Assembly (NCBI GenBank): GCA_003298465.1
Contig: QNGA01000001.1
Location: forward strand, 1,302,001-1,366,000
Origin: a halophilic archaeon
Lineage (GTDB): Archaea > Halobacteriota > Halobacteria > Halobacteriales > Haladaptataceae
Reading direction: 5' to 3'
DNA: 64,000 nucleotides
The notes below the pieces were generated by a model. That model was not told the origin of the DNA and did no database searches. It worked only from the letters and a program-made list of their open reading frames with translations. This document shows, one piece after another, positions 10,147 through 19,751 of this stretch. Positions within the stretch are counted from its first letter, which is position 1, and each line of letters opens with the position of its first letter. The translations under genes were made by a program, and so were the position numbers.

Positions 10147-10874
10147 ATGTCGACCGACAGCAGGTCCTCCGCGAAGCGCACGTCGCCGTCGTAGCGTTCG
10201 CCGATGGAGTCGACCATCTCCTCGTGGTTGCCGTCCGTGTGGGGGTAGAGGTGGGTGAGGTAGACCCGGCCGACGTCCGCGCCGGACAGCGCCTCTCCCA
10301 GTTTCGCCGGCGTCGGGTGGTTCGACACGTCGACGCCGTCCGGAAACGAGCAGTCGTGGGCGAGCACGGCACAGCCGTCGGCGAAGTTCGCAAGTCCCTC
10401 GAACGCCTCGCTGTCGCCGCTGAACGTGAACCGGTCGCCGAACCGGTAGGCGAGGCAGGGCATCGAGTGACGCGTCTCGTACCCCTCGACGTCGAATCCG
10501 GCGACCTCGAACTCGTGCGCGCCGACCTCGCGCACCTGGAGGTCGACGCGGTCCCGGAGGTAGTCGTGGACTTCGAGCAGGTCGTCGAGCAGGGACTTCG
10601 TCCCTTCGGGGCCGACGACTTCGAGGCGTTCCTCGCCGGCCAGCCAGCGCGCCTTCAGCAGGGGGAGGAGGTCGGCGACGTGGTCGAGGTGGTGGTGCGT
10701 CAACAGGACCGTCGAGACGTTCTCGTACCCGACGCCGGCCTGCTGGAGGCGGTGGAGGACGCCGCTCCCGCAGTCGACCAGCAGGCGGCGGTCCTCGTCC
10801 GAGAGCAGGATGCCCGTCTGGAACCGCTCGCCGGTCGGCATCGCGCTACCAGTACCGAGGAACGTGACTCGCAT
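10143..10874 (-). CDS. RNase Z-like metallo-beta-lactamase fold hydrolase
   Basis: This 243-residue cytoplasmic hydrolase of the MBL superfamily begins MRVTFLGTGSAMPT, the typical RNase Z/ElaC start. It carries the metal motif THHHLDH (about residues 59-65), a later metal Asp in FSGDSE and a His in YLTHLYPH. RNase Z trims tRNA 3' ends. This protein is somewhat shorter than the canonical ~305-residue archaeal RNase Z and lacks an obvious exosite arm, so a related tRNase Z-family hydrolase of other specificity is possible. It converges with the anchored protein gene, overlapping by 4 nt. Confidence 0.85.
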   Translation of the reverse strand: MRVTFLGTGSAMPTGERFQTGILLSDEDRRLLVDCGSGVLHRLQQAGVGYENVSTVLLTHHHLDHVADLLPLLKARWLAGEERLEVVGPEGTKSLLDDLLEVHDYLRDRVDLQVREVGAHEFEVAGFDVEGYETRHSMPCLAYRFGDRFTFSGDSEAFEGLANFADGCAVLAHDCSFPDGVDVSNHPTPAKLGEALSGADVGRVYLTHLYPHTDGNHEEMVDSIGERYDGDVRFAEDLLSVDI

Positions 10875-10963
10875 GTGCGTATCCCCGGTCGGACCGCCGA
10901 AAACGGCTTCGGTCGCCCGGTGGAGGTAACTGCCTGGACGCGAACGCTTCGAACGGGAACGCG

Positions 10964-11809
10964 ATGGCGCACAGATTCGACGGAGGGGTCGACGCGACGG
11001 TGGGGACGGACGGCGGCGACGAGACCGCCGACGGCGCGAGCAGCGGCACCTCCGGACGAGCGTCGGCGTTCCGCGTCGCGACGTTCAACGTCCGGTACGA
11101 CGAACCAGAGGACGGGCGCGACGCGTGGCCGAACCGGCGGGAGCGGGCGGTCGAACTGCTCGCGAGCCTCGACGCCGACCTCCTCGGACTGCAGGAGGCG
11201 CTCCCGGCGCAGTTCGACTACCTCCGCCGGCACCTCCCGGAGTACGAGTGGTTCGGCGTCGGTCGACGCGGCGGGGACGAGGGCGAGCACGTTCCGGTCG
11301 CGTACCGCCCGGACCGGTTCGACCGGGTCGACGCCGGCGCGTTCTGGCTCTCGGAGACGCCCGACGAACCGAGCGTCGGGTGGGACGGTCGCTGTCCCCG
11401 CGTCGTCACGTGGGTCGACCTCGAACTGGACGGCCGGCCGCTCCGCTTTCTCAGCGTGCATCTCGACCACGTGGGGGCGGTGGCGCGGCGTGAGGGCGCG
11501 GCCTCGGTCGCGGACCACGTCGCCGCCCTCGACGACCCCGCGGTCGTCGTCGGCGACTGCAACGCCCCGCCGGGGTCGGACGTCCTCGACCGGTTGACGG
11601 CGGGGGAGTTGCGGTCGGCGAGGGACGTCGCAGCGAGCGTCTCCGGCCCGGAGGGGACGTTCCACGGGTTCACCGGGACGCCCGGGGAGCGAATCGACCA
11701 CGTCCTCCCGGCCGCCGCGTTCGACGTCGAGACCGCCCTGACGGTCGCGACGGACGCTCCCCACCCCTCCGACCACTTCCCCGTCGTCGCCGACGTGCGA
11801 CGGAGGTGA
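10964..11809 (+). CDS. Endonuclease/exonuclease/phosphatase family protein
   Basis: This 281-residue member of the EEP superfamily (DNase I/exonuclease III/sphingomyelinase fold) shows the metal and catalytic motifs in order: ATFNVRYD, LGLQEA, SVHLDHVG, VVGDCNAPPG, RIDHVL and SDHFPVVADV. The substrate (nucleic acid, phospholipid or inositol phosphate) cannot be told from sequence. A low-complexity Gly/Asp-rich leader of about 33 residues precedes the domain, so a start further downstream is conceivable, but no closer ATG is seen before AFRVATFN. It is divergent from the RNase Z-like gene with an 89 nt gap. Confidence 0.87.
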   Translation: MAHRFDGGVDATVGTDGGDETADGASSGTSGRASAFRVATFNVRYDEPEDGRDAWPNRRERAVELLASLDADLLGLQEALPAQFDYLRRHLPEYEWFGVGRRGGDEGEHVPVAYRPDRFDRVDAGAFWLSETPDEPSVGWDGRCPRVVTWVDLELDGRPLRFLSVHLDHVGAVARREGAASVADHVAALDDPAVVVGDCNAPPGSDVLDRLTAGELRSARDVAASVSGPEGTFHGFTGTPGERIDHVLPAAAFDVETALTVATDAPHPSDHFPVVADVRRR

Positions 11810-11934
11810 CGCCGGCGCTGCCGTCGGCGTCGACGTTCGACGACCGGGCGGACGACGACGGACACCGGGCCGTTCGTTTCACTTTCACTCCGGGGACACA
11901 ATCCTCTTGTTCGCCGGCTTCCAACGGGAAATCG

Positions 11935-14676
11935 ATGGATGGGAGAGCGCTGCTGGCGCGCGAGGGGTTCGACTTCGCCGAGGACGTCACCCTCCGCGAC
12001 GAGGAGACGCTGGCGCTGCTCGAACCCGCGGTCAGGGAGTGGTGGGTCGAGGAGTTCGGCGAGTACGTCCCCGAGAACGGCGGCTTCTTCACGCCGCCCC
12101 AGCGCGAGGCGATTCCGCTCGTCCACGAGGGCGAGAACGCGCTCGTCGCCTCGCCGACGGGGTCGGGCAAGACCCTCGCCTCCTTCACCGCCATCCTCAA
12201 CGAACTGTTCCGGCGCGAGCGCGAGGACGGCCTCGACAACTCCGTCTACTGTCTCTACGTCTCGCCGCTGAAGTCGCTCGCCAACGACATCCACCGGAAC
12301 CTCGAACGGCCCCTGTCGGGCATCCGCGAGCGGATGGACGAACGCGGCGAGGGGGTCAGCGAGGTGCGCCACGCCATCCGCCACGGCGACACCGAGGACA
12401 GCGAGCGCCAGCGGATGCTGAAAGAGACGCCCCACGTCCTCAACACGACGCCGGAGACGCTGGCCATCCTGCTGAACTCGCCGAAGTTCCGCGAGAAACT
12501 CCGGACCGTCGAGTACGTCGTCGTCGACGAAATCCACAGCCTCGCGGACGGCAAGCGCGGCACTCACCTCTCGGTCAGCCTCGAACGGTTGGAGGACGTC
12601 GCCGAGACGTCGCCGACCCGCATCGGCTGTTCCGCGACGGTCGAACCGCTATCGGACATCGCGGAGTTCCTCGTCGGCCGCGAGTCGCCGGGCGGCCCCA
12701 GTCGGGAGTACGAGATAGTGGACACCCGGTTCGTCAGGGAGTTCGACCTGGAACTGCAGTGTCCGACCGACGACCTCGTCCACACGCCGCGGGACGTGGT
12801 CCAGGACCGGTTCTACGAGGGGCTCGACGAACTGATCGGAGAGCACATGAACACGCTCGTGTTCACGAACACGCGGTCGGGAGCCGAGCGCGTCCTCCAG
12901 AACCTCCGGGACCGCTTCGAGGCCTACGACGAGGACAACTCCGGCTGTCACCACGGTAGCCTCTCGAAGGAGGCCCGCCAGGAGGTCGAGGAGCGACTGA
13001 AGGCCGGCACGCTCGACGTGGTCACCACGTCGACGAGCCTCGAACTCGGCATCGACATGCCCCACGTCGACCTTGTGGTGCAGGTCGGCAGTCCGAAGTC
13101 GGTCGCCTCGCTGCTCCAGCGCGTCGGCCGCGCCGGCCACCGACTCGGCCAGACCGTCACGGGCCGGGTCGTCGCGCTCGACCGCGACGAACTCGTAGAG
13201 TGCGCCGTGATGCTGAAGAAAGCCGAAGAGGGCTTCGTCGACCGCGTGTTCGTCCCGGAGAACGCCCAGGACGTCGCGGCCCAGCACGTCTACGGCATGG
13301 CCATCAACGAGGTGCGCCGCGAGGCGGACGTGCGAGCGACGCTCCGGCGAGCGTACCCCTACCGGAACTACTCCGACGAGGAGTGGGCGTCGCTGATGCG
13401 CTATCTCACCGCCGACTACGAGGGACTGGAGGAGAAGAACGTCTACGCGAAGGTGTGGCGCGACGAGAACGACCCGCCGGACGGCGAGCACCACTACGAG
13501 GAGTTCCCGGTCGGCGAACCGCTGGTCGGCAAGCGCGGCCGCCTCGCGCGGGTCATCTACATGACGAACATCGGCACCATCCCCGACTCGTTCTCCTGCG
13601 ACGTGTTCACTCGCGCGGACGACGAGTGGGTGGGCGACTTGGACGAGAACTACCTCGACACCCTGGAGAAAGGCGACGTGTTCGTCCTCGGGGGCCAGCA
13701 CTTCGAGTTCCGCTACCGGCGCGGGTCGAAGGTGTACGTCGACCGCACGAGCGCTCGGCCGACCGTCCCCTCGTGGTTCTCCGAGCGCCTGCCCCTCTCC
13801 TACGACCTCGGACGCGCCATCCTCGACTTCCAGAGCGAACTGCTGGCGCGCCTGACCGACCGCGGCAAGCCCGCGGTCCGGGTGTGGCTCCGGGAGTTCC
13901 CGCTGGACGAGAACAGCGTGCGCGCCATCACCCGCACGTTCGACGAGCAGGTCCGGTACGCGGGACCGGAGAGCGTCAGCACCGCCGAACGCATCGCCGT
14001 CGAGGTGGAACTCGACCGCGACGAGTACGAGCGCCACTACTACGTCCACTCGAACTACGGCCGGAAGTTCAACGACGGCCTCTCCCGCGTCGTCGCCTAC
14101 CGCTGTGCCAACGCCGCCAACACCAACGTCTCCGTGGCCGTCGCGGACAACGGCTTCACCGTCTCGATGCCCCTGAACAGGAAGGTCGACGTCGCGCGCA
14201 TCCTCCGCGACGTCTCGCCAGACGAGGTGCGGAGCGACCTCCGGGCGTCGCTCGACGGCACCGAACTGCTCCAGCGGTACTTCCGCATCAACGCGACGCG
14301 GTCGCTGATGATACTCAAACGCTACAAGGGGTACGAGAAGTCCGCTAGCGAACAGCAGGTGTCGAGCGAGATGCTGCTCGGGTTCGCCCAGGACTTAGAG
14401 GAGTTCGCCGTCATCGAGGAGACGTACCGCGAGATAATCGAGGACAAACTCGCCGTCTCGGCCGTCGAGGACGTGCTCGCGGACGTCCAGTCCGGCGACG
14501 TCGAGGTCGTCCAGCAGCGGGTCGAATCGCCGACGCCCCGGGCGTTCGGCCTCGCCACGCTGATGGCCAGCGACGTGGTGCTCGCCGAGGACGAGAGCGC
14601 CGTCCTCCAGGAGTTCCACCAGCGCGTCCTGAACGAGATAGGTGGAGAGGGCGACGCGCTCGTCGAGTCAGATTGA
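11935..14676 (+). CDS. lhr: Lhr-type ATP-dependent helicase
   Basis: This 913-residue superfamily 2 helicase is of the Lhr-core type, implicated in DNA and RNA repair transactions in archaea. The motifs seen are the Q-motif region FFTPPQREAI, Walker A ASPTGSGKT (K79), DEIH box (D198-H201), SAT in GCSATVEP, and motif VI QRVGRAGH. The C-terminal half continues with the winged-helix and DEAD/H-associated domains typical of Lhr. The ATG at 11935 was chosen because family similarity starts at GRALLAREGF; upstream codons in the open frame read through a non-coding gap. It is followed within 26 nt by a Nudix gene. Confidence 0.92.
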   Translation: MDGRALLAREGFDFAEDVTLRDEETLALLEPAVREWWVEEFGEYVPENGGFFTPPQREAIPLVHEGENALVASPTGSGKTLASFTAILNELFRREREDGLDNSVYCLYVSPLKSLANDIHRNLERPLSGIRERMDERGEGVSEVRHAIRHGDTEDSERQRMLKETPHVLNTTPETLAILLNSPKFREKLRTVEYVVVDEIHSLADGKRGTHLSVSLERLEDVAETSPTRIGCSATVEPLSDIAEFLVGRESPGGPSREYEIVDTRFVREFDLELQCPTDDLVHTPRDVVQDRFYEGLDELIGEHMNTLVFTNTRSGAERVLQNLRDRFEAYDEDNSGCHHGSLSKEARQEVEERLKAGTLDVVTTSTSLELGIDMPHVDLVVQVGSPKSVASLLQRVGRAGHRLGQTVTGRVVALDRDELVECAVMLKKAEEGFVDRVFVPENAQDVAAQHVYGMAINEVRREADVRATLRRAYPYRNYSDEEWASLMRYLTADYEGLEEKNVYAKVWRDENDPPDGEHHYEEFPVGEPLVGKRGRLARVIYMTNIGTIPDSFSCDVFTRADDEWVGDLDENYLDTLEKGDVFVLGGQHFEFRYRRGSKVYVDRTSARPTVPSWFSERLPLSYDLGRAILDFQSELLARLTDRGKPAVRVWLREFPLDENSVRAITRTFDEQVRYAGPESVSTAERIAVEVELDRDEYERHYYVHSNYGRKFNDGLSRVVAYRCANAANTNVSVAVADNGFTVSMPLNRKVDVARILRDVSPDEVRSDLRASLDGTELLQRYFRINATRSLMILKRYKGYEKSASEQQVSSEMLLGFAQDLEEFAVIEETYREIIEDKLAVSAVEDVLADVQSGDVEVVQQRVESPTPRAFGLATLMASDVVLAEDESAVLQEFHQRVLNEIGGEGDALVESD

Positions 14677-14702
14677 AACGTTCGGACCGGGGATAGTTCT
14701 CC

Positions 14703-15140
14703 GTGAATCAACGCTACGTCGTCAACGTCGAGGCGGCGGTCGTCCGGGACGGCGAGTTCCTGGTCGCGCGCCGCGCCGAGAGCGAGGATCACGCCGCCGG
14801 GACGCTCTCGTTCGTCGGCGGTACGGTCGAGGGAATCGAGGAAGCCGAGGACGCGCTCGAACGCACCGCCCGCCGGGAGGTGCGCGAGGAGGTCGGGGTC
14901 GAGGTCGGCGAACTGCGCTACGTCGAGAGCGGGGCGTTCCTCGCCGACGGCGACCCCTGCGTGAACGTCGTCTTTCTCGGTCGTCACGAGTCCGGGACGG
15001 CCCGCCCCCGCGAACCGGAGGAGGTCGCCGAGGTGTTCTGGCTCACCGCCGACGAGGTGGCCGACCACCCGGACGCGCCGCCGTGGACCGAGGCGAGCGT
15101 CGAACGGGCCGAGCAGCGCCGGGCCGACCTCGGCTGGTAG
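14703..15140 (+). CDS. Nudix hydrolase
   Basis: This 145-residue hydrolase of nucleoside-diphosphate-linked compounds starts at a GTG (14703). The Nudix box is complete: GGTVEGIEEAEDALE continuing into RREVREEVGVEV, giving the GX5EX7REUXEEXGU pattern with the metal-binding glutamates. The substrate is unknown; families of this size include 8-oxo-dGTP and ADP-ribose hydrolases. It starts 26 nt after the helicase gene on the same strand and may be co-transcribed with it. Confidence 0.9.
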   Translation: MNQRYVVNVEAAVVRDGEFLVARRAESEDHAAGTLSFVGGTVEGIEEAEDALERTARREVREEVGVEVGELRYVESGAFLADGDPCVNVVFLGRHESGTARPREPEEVAEVFWLTADEVADHPDAPPWTEASVERAEQRRADLGW

Positions 15141-15294
15141 CCTTCGGTCCGCGGGCGACCGGGACGTTTCGACGACCGCCGACTCGGGCGTCGCCGGGAG
15201 TGTCCCGTCCCGTAGCCGACGCTGGATTTCCACCCCTCGGCGTCGACCGAGACGCTTCAAAAACTGTTTTACAGCGCGGGAAGAAACGGTGCGT

Positions 15295-16242
15295 ATGTTC
15301 ACGCGGCTTTCGATTCCGACGCCGTTCGAGGTCGGACCAGTGAACGCCTACCTCGCGGGGCGGACGCTGGTCGACCCGGGGCCGGGGAGCGAGGAAGCAT
15401 GGGCGACGCTGCTCGACGCGCTGGAGGAGCGGGAACTCGGCCCGACGGACGTCGAGCGAGTGCTCGTCACCCATCCCCACCCGGACCACTTCGGCCTCGC
15501 CGCGCGGCTTCGGGAGGCGGGGGCACGCGTCGTCGCCAGTCCCGGCACTGCGGAGATCATCCGGGACTTCGCCGCTCGACTGGAGTACGAACAGGAGTAC
15601 TTCGTCGACTTCTTCGACCGGAACGGGATGGCTCGCACGACCGCGCAGACGGTGACCGACCTGCCGTCGGCGTACCTCTCGGTCGCGCCCGGCGTCGAGA
15701 CGGATCGCGAACTCGACGACGGGGCGGTCATCGAGGTCCACGACACCGCCGTGACGGCCGAGGCGGTACAGGGCCACGCCCACGGCGAGACCGCGTTCAC
15801 GTTCGAGGACGACGGCGAGTCGACGGCCATCGTCGGCGATCACGTCCTCCCCGACATCACGCCGAACCCGCTGCTCCAGCCGCCCGCCAGCGGTGACCGC
15901 CCGCGCGTCCTCCCGGCGTACAACCGCTCCCTGGAACGGCTGCGCGAGCGCGGGTTCGACCGCCTGCTGCCGGGCCACCGCGAGATCATCGACGACCCGA
16001 CGAGGCGCATCGACGAGATACTCTCCGCCCACGAGGAGCGCACGCGAGAGGTGCGGGAACTCGTCGACGGCCCGACGACCGCGTTCGACGTGATGGAGGG
16101 GCTGTTCGGCGACCTTCCCGCGACGGAGCAGTTCCCCGCCATGAGCGAGGCGGTCGGTCACCTCGACGTGCTGGAGGAGCGCGGCGACGTCGAGCGACGC
16201 AAGCAGGGCGGCGTCTACGTCTACGAAGAGGTGGCAGCGTGA
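15295..16242 (+). CDS. Metallo-beta-lactamase fold hydrolase with C-terminal winged helix
   Basis: This 315-residue protein has an MBL domain with THPHPDH (about 59-65), a His in VQGHAHGE, the bridging Asp in IVGDHVL and a final His in LLPGHRE. A helical, winged-helix-like C-terminus (about 235-315) makes it resemble the LACTB2 type of hydrolase, whose human member is a single-strand RNA endonuclease; the activity here is open. The stop codon overlaps the GTG start of adenine deaminase (GTGA), so the two are translationally coupled. Confidence 0.88.
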   Translation: MFTRLSIPTPFEVGPVNAYLAGRTLVDPGPGSEEAWATLLDALEERELGPTDVERVLVTHPHPDHFGLAARLREAGARVVASPGTAEIIRDFAARLEYEQEYFVDFFDRNGMARTTAQTVTDLPSAYLSVAPGVETDRELDDGAVIEVHDTAVTAEAVQGHAHGETAFTFEDDGESTAIVGDHVLPDITPNPLLQPPASGDRPRVLPAYNRSLERLRERGFDRLLPGHREIIDDPTRRIDEILSAHEERTREVRELVDGPTTAFDVMEGLFGDLPATEQFPAMSEAVGHLDVLEERGDVERRKQGGVYVYEEVAA

Positions 16243-17957
16243 ACGACCTGCAACCAGTCGCGCTCGGCGAGGAGAACGCCGACCTCGTCGTCCGGGGCGG
16301 ACGCGTCCTCGTGCCGGAACTCGGGGAGTTCCAGGCCCGCGACGTCGCCGTCCAGAACAACCGGGTGGCGGCGCTGCCGGAGGACGGCGACGACGTCGTC
16401 GGCGAGGAGACCGAAGTCGTCAACGCCCGGGACCGCGTCGTCGCGCCGGGGTTCATCGACGCGCACACGCATCTCGACCTCCACCAGACGTTCGAGAACG
16501 CGTACCACTACGCCCTGGAGAGCGGCACGACGACCGTCGTCTCGGAGGTGACCGGGTTCGGTCCCGCGTTCGGCGCGGAAGGCGTCGAAGAGCTGCTGGC
16601 AGCGACCTCCTACCTGCCCATTCGCGTGGCGGCGACGGTGCCGCCCCAGCCGACCATCGACACGTTCGAACCCGCCCGGGAGGACCCCGACGAACTCGCC
16701 GACTTGCTCGGCGACCCCCGCATCGTCGGCGTCGGCGAGACCGACTGGATTCACGCGGTCGGCCGGGACACGCCCGCGGAGCGACTGTACGAGCGGGCGG
16801 CCCGCGAGGGCAAGACCGTCACCGGCCACGGTGCGGGCTGCTCGGACGAGAAACTCCAGGCGTTCGCCTCCATCGTCGACGACGACCACGAGGCCATCTC
16901 CGGCGAGGGAATCGTCGAGCGCGTCGCGAACGGCATCCACGCCATCGGGCGGTACGGCTCCATCCGCGACGACGTGGCCGCCGTCGGCGACGCCTACGAG
17001 GAGGTCGGCGCGAGCGAACTGTCGCTGTCGACCGACGGGATGTGGCCGCGGGAACTCGTTCGCGAGGGGTACATGGACGTCGTCGTCCGGCGAGCCATCG
17101 AGGAGGGCGTCGCGCCCGCCGACGCGCTCCGCATGGCGACGCTGAACCCCTCCCGCCACTTCGGGCTGGCCGACCGCGGCTCGCTCGCGCCGGGTAACCT
17201 CGCGGACATCGTCGTCATCGACGACCTCGAATCGGTCAACGTCACGACGGTCGTGGCGGACGGCGAGGTCGTCTACGACAACAACGAGACGACGGTCGCG
17301 CCCCGCGCCTACGAGTACCCCGACCGGTTCTACGACAGCGTCGACGTGAGCACCGACCCCGGCCAGTTCCGGGTGCCCGCGAACGCCGCCGCAGACGGGG
17401 CGGTCAGGGCAATCGAACACGACCACGGTCTCGTCTCGCTGGCGACGACCGTCGAACCGCCCCGCGAGGGCGACGACCTCGTCGCCGACCCCGAGTCCGA
17501 CCTCCTCAAGGCGGTCCTGCTCGACCGCCACCCGGACGGCGACGGCACCGGGTTCGCCGGCTTCCTGACGGGGTTCGGCGCGTTCGAGGGCGCGGTGGCG
17601 ACCAGCGTCGTCTGGGAGGTGCCGGGCGTGCTCGCGGTCGGCAGCGGCGAGGACCTCCGGACCGCAGTCGCCCACGTCAACGAGATGGGCGGCGGCTGGG
17701 CGGTCGTCGACGACGGCGAGGTGGTCGCCGAACTGCCGGCGCGCGTCGCCGGCGTCTGCTCGGACCTCGAAGTCGAGGAGACGGCGAAGCTGTACGACGC
17801 CGTCGCGAGCGCGCTCCGGACGCTCGGCGCGACGGCCGACCGGCCGATGCTCGCGCTCCAGACGCTCACGTTCCCCGGCGTCCCGGCGCTGAAGCTGTCG
17901 TTCTCGGGCTACGCCGACGTCTTCGCCCGCGAGACGGTCGGACTGACGCCCGAGTAG
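16239..17957 (+). CDS. ade: Adenine deaminase
   Basis: This amidohydrolase converts adenine to hypoxanthine in purine salvage. The 572-residue length is normal for Ade. Visible metal ligands are GFIDAHTHLD near residue 75, a region around VTGHGAGCS, and the Asp in LSTDGM. The domain then runs through AMTLNPSRHFGL-like and GSLAPGNLADIVV segments that close the urease-type barrel, followed by the Ade-specific C-terminal domain. It starts at a GTG inside the stop of the preceding MBL gene. Confidence 0.93.
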   Translation: MNDLQPVALGEENADLVVRGGRVLVPELGEFQARDVAVQNNRVAALPEDGDDVVGEETEVVNARDRVVAPGFIDAHTHLDLHQTFENAYHYALESGTTTVVSEVTGFGPAFGAEGVEELLAATSYLPIRVAATVPPQPTIDTFEPAREDPDELADLLGDPRIVGVGETDWIHAVGRDTPAERLYERAAREGKTVTGHGAGCSDEKLQAFASIVDDDHEAISGEGIVERVANGIHAIGRYGSIRDDVAAVGDAYEEVGASELSLSTDGMWPRELVREGYMDVVVRRAIEEGVAPADALRMATLNPSRHFGLADRGSLAPGNLADIVVIDDLESVNVTTVVADGEVVYDNNETTVAPRAYEYPDRFYDSVDVSTDPGQFRVPANAAADGAVRAIEHDHGLVSLATTVEPPREGDDLVADPESDLLKAVLLDRHPDGDGTGFAGFLTGFGAFEGAVATSVVWEVPGVLAVGSGEDLRTAVAHVNEMGGGWAVVDDGEVVAELPARVAGVCSDLEVEETAKLYDAVASALRTLGATADRPMLALQTLTFPGVPALKLSFSGYADVFARETVGLTPE

Positions 17958-18209
17958 CTACTCCTCGCTCCCGTCGCTTCCGGATTCTTCGGTCGACTCG
18001 TCGGTCGGCGTCTCGCCGGCCTCGCGGCTGTGCTCCCGGATGGTCCGTATCTGCTCGTACGGGAAGAAGTTCCGCCCTCCGTCCCGTGCCAGCCAGACCC
18101 CGGTTTCGTAGAACTCCACGTCGTGGCCCTCGACCGGCGAGACGATGTTCCGGCCGCCGTCGCCGCGTTCGCTCGGTACGAGGTAGACGTCGTACACTTT
18201 CTCCCCCAT
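17958..18209 (-). CDS. Conserved haloarchaeal hypothetical protein (83 aa)
   Basis: I cannot assign a function. From the ATG at 18209 the product is 83 residues: a compact beta-type core (KVYDVYLVPSERGDGGRNIV, then FYETGVWLARDGGRNFFPYEQI) and a disordered acidic Ser/Glu tail typical of halophiles. The repeated GGRN phrases in the core suggest an internal duplication of a small beta unit. The upstream part of the open frame is low-complexity and probably untranslated. It converges with ade with no spacing and diverges from the acylphosphatase gene (148 nt gap). Confidence 0.65.
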   Translation of the reverse strand: MGEKVYDVYLVPSERGDGGRNIVSPVEGHDVEFYETGVWLARDGGRNFFPYEQIRTIREHSREAGETPTDESTEESGSDGSEE

Positions 18210-18357
18210 GGAGCGCGGTACGCCGAACGACGCCAAAACGGTGCTGGCTCGCCCCCCGTCGCGTCCGCGGCGTCCGTCCCGCGGGTCCGTCGCCGGCGTC
18301 GGGTCGTCGGGGCCGACCGCCCCCGGTCTTTTGGCGTTCGCGCGCGAAGCCCAGCGC

Positions 18358-18636
18358 ATGACGGACCGGACCAGAGCGCACGTGTTCGTCTCCGGGACGG
18401 TACAGGGCGTCTACTACCGCGCGAACACCCGCGACGCGGCCAGAGAGCGGGGCGTCGACGGATGGGTGCGGAACCTCTCGGACGGCCGCGTCGAGGCCGT
18501 CTTCGAGGGTCCCGGTGACGCCGTCGACGAGATGGTCCAGTGGTGCGAGACCGGCAGTCCCGCCGCCGACGTCGAGGACGTCGAGGTGGAGTACGGCGAC
18601 CCCGAGGGCGAGGACGGGTTCCGAATCCGTCGCTGA
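18358..18636 (+). CDS. acyP: Acylphosphatase
   Basis: This small (92-residue) enzyme hydrolyses acyl phosphates such as acetyl phosphate or carbamoyl phosphate. The signature motifs are VFVSGTVQGVYYRANT, where the Arg of the usual GxVQGVxxR motif binds phosphate, and GWVRNLSDGRVEAVFEG, which contains the catalytic Asn (N40 region). The ATG at 18358 gives the canonical length. Confidence 0.95.
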   Translation: MTDRTRAHVFVSGTVQGVYYRANTRDAARERGVDGWVRNLSDGRVEAVFEGPGDAVDEMVQWCETGSPAADVEDVEVEYGDPEGEDGFRIRR

Positions 18637-18684
18637 CTCCGCCCCGTCGACCGGCGAGCCTCGACGGTTCGTCCGGGGTCGCCG

Positions 18685-19566
18685 TCAGTTCCGCAGGTAG
18701 TGGAAGACGTAGGTCTGGGCGTAGCCGGCGTACTGGCCGCCGAACCGCTCGCGGATCGCGCGCGACGTCTCGGCGTACGACCCGCGCGCGCAGTCCGGGT
18801 AGTGCTCCTCGATCGCGGACCGAATCCACGTGTCCAGCGGGACGGCTTCGAGGTAGTCGAGCGAGAAGAGGAGGACGCAGTCGGCCACCTTGTCGCCGAC
18901 GCCGACGAACTGCTTCAGCGCGTCGCGGGCGTCCTCGTAGGACAGTCCGCGCGCGTCGTCCGCGGTCGCATCGCCGGAGGCGACCAGTTCGGCGGTTCGC
19001 CGGACGTACGGCGCGCGGTAGCCGAGGCCGAGGTCCCGCAGTTCGGATTCGGTCGCGGCGGCGAGCTGGTCCGGCGTCGGGAACGCGTGGTACGTCTCGC
19101 CGTCGAACGCGACCGCGTCGCCGTACTCGCGGGCCAGCGCGGTCTGCATGTCGTAGATGCGTTTCACGCGCATCTGGGCCGAGCAGATGAACGAGACGAG
19201 ACAGGGGAAGAAGGGGTCGCGGACGAGACGCATCCCCGAGTAGGCGTCGAAGGCGGCGTCGACCAGCGAGTCGTCGGGCGTCGCGTCGACGATCGCCGCG
19301 AGGTCGTCGTCGAGGCGCAGCAGGTCGAACAGGAGCGGTTCGGCGTCGGTCGTCGCCTCCCACTCGACGACGCCGTCGCGCTGGCGGGCGCGCACTACCT
19401 CGCCGTCGACGGTGGCGTGGTACCACGCCGACCCGCCGTACGCGCCCGTCGTCTCGTACATTCGGCCGTCTTCGCGCCGCCAGACGTAGCTCTGGCCGCT
19501 CTCGACTGTCGACTGGAGGTCGAACCCGCCCGGCAGGTCGGCGACGGGAATGGAACCGGAAGCCAT
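18685..19566 (-). CDS. ogg: 8-oxoguanine DNA glycosylase / AP lyase (OGG1 type)
   Basis: This bifunctional base-excision repair enzyme removes 8-oxoguanine and nicks the abasic site. The 293-residue protein has the OGG N-terminal domain and the HhH-GPD fold. The catalytic lysine is K226 (VGVGDKVADC) and the catalytic Asp is D245 (VPLDTW); their 19-residue spacing equals that of human OGG1 K249/D268. ATG 19566 is favoured over a Met at 19596 because the OGG domain begins shortly after it. The GO-repair substrate fits an aerobic, light-exposed halophile. Confidence 0.9.
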   Translation of the reverse strand: MASGSIPVADLPGGFDLQSTVESGQSYVWRREDGRMYETTGAYGGSAWYHATVDGEVVRARQRDGVVEWEATTDAEPLLFDLLRLDDDLAAIVDATPDDSLVDAAFDAYSGMRLVRDPFFPCLVSFICSAQMRVKRIYDMQTALAREYGDAVAFDGETYHAFPTPDQLAAATESELRDLGLGYRAPYVRRTAELVASGDATADDARGLSYEDARDALKQFVGVGDKVADCVLLFSLDYLEAVPLDTWIRSAIEEHYPDCARGSYAETSRAIRERFGGQYAGYAQTYVFHYLRN

Positions 19567-19751
19567 CGCTCTCCGAGAGACGCCGGACGGGAGCAAGTCT
19601 TTCGCTTCGGACGAGACGCCGACATAATGCGAGGGCTTCTCTCACACCCCTAGAAACGCCGTACGGCGGCCGTGAGACGCCCGATTTCGACCGGCGGATC
19701 GAATCGAGGGCCAAACTTCATACTGTTGGCGATACAACACCCGGTGGGACC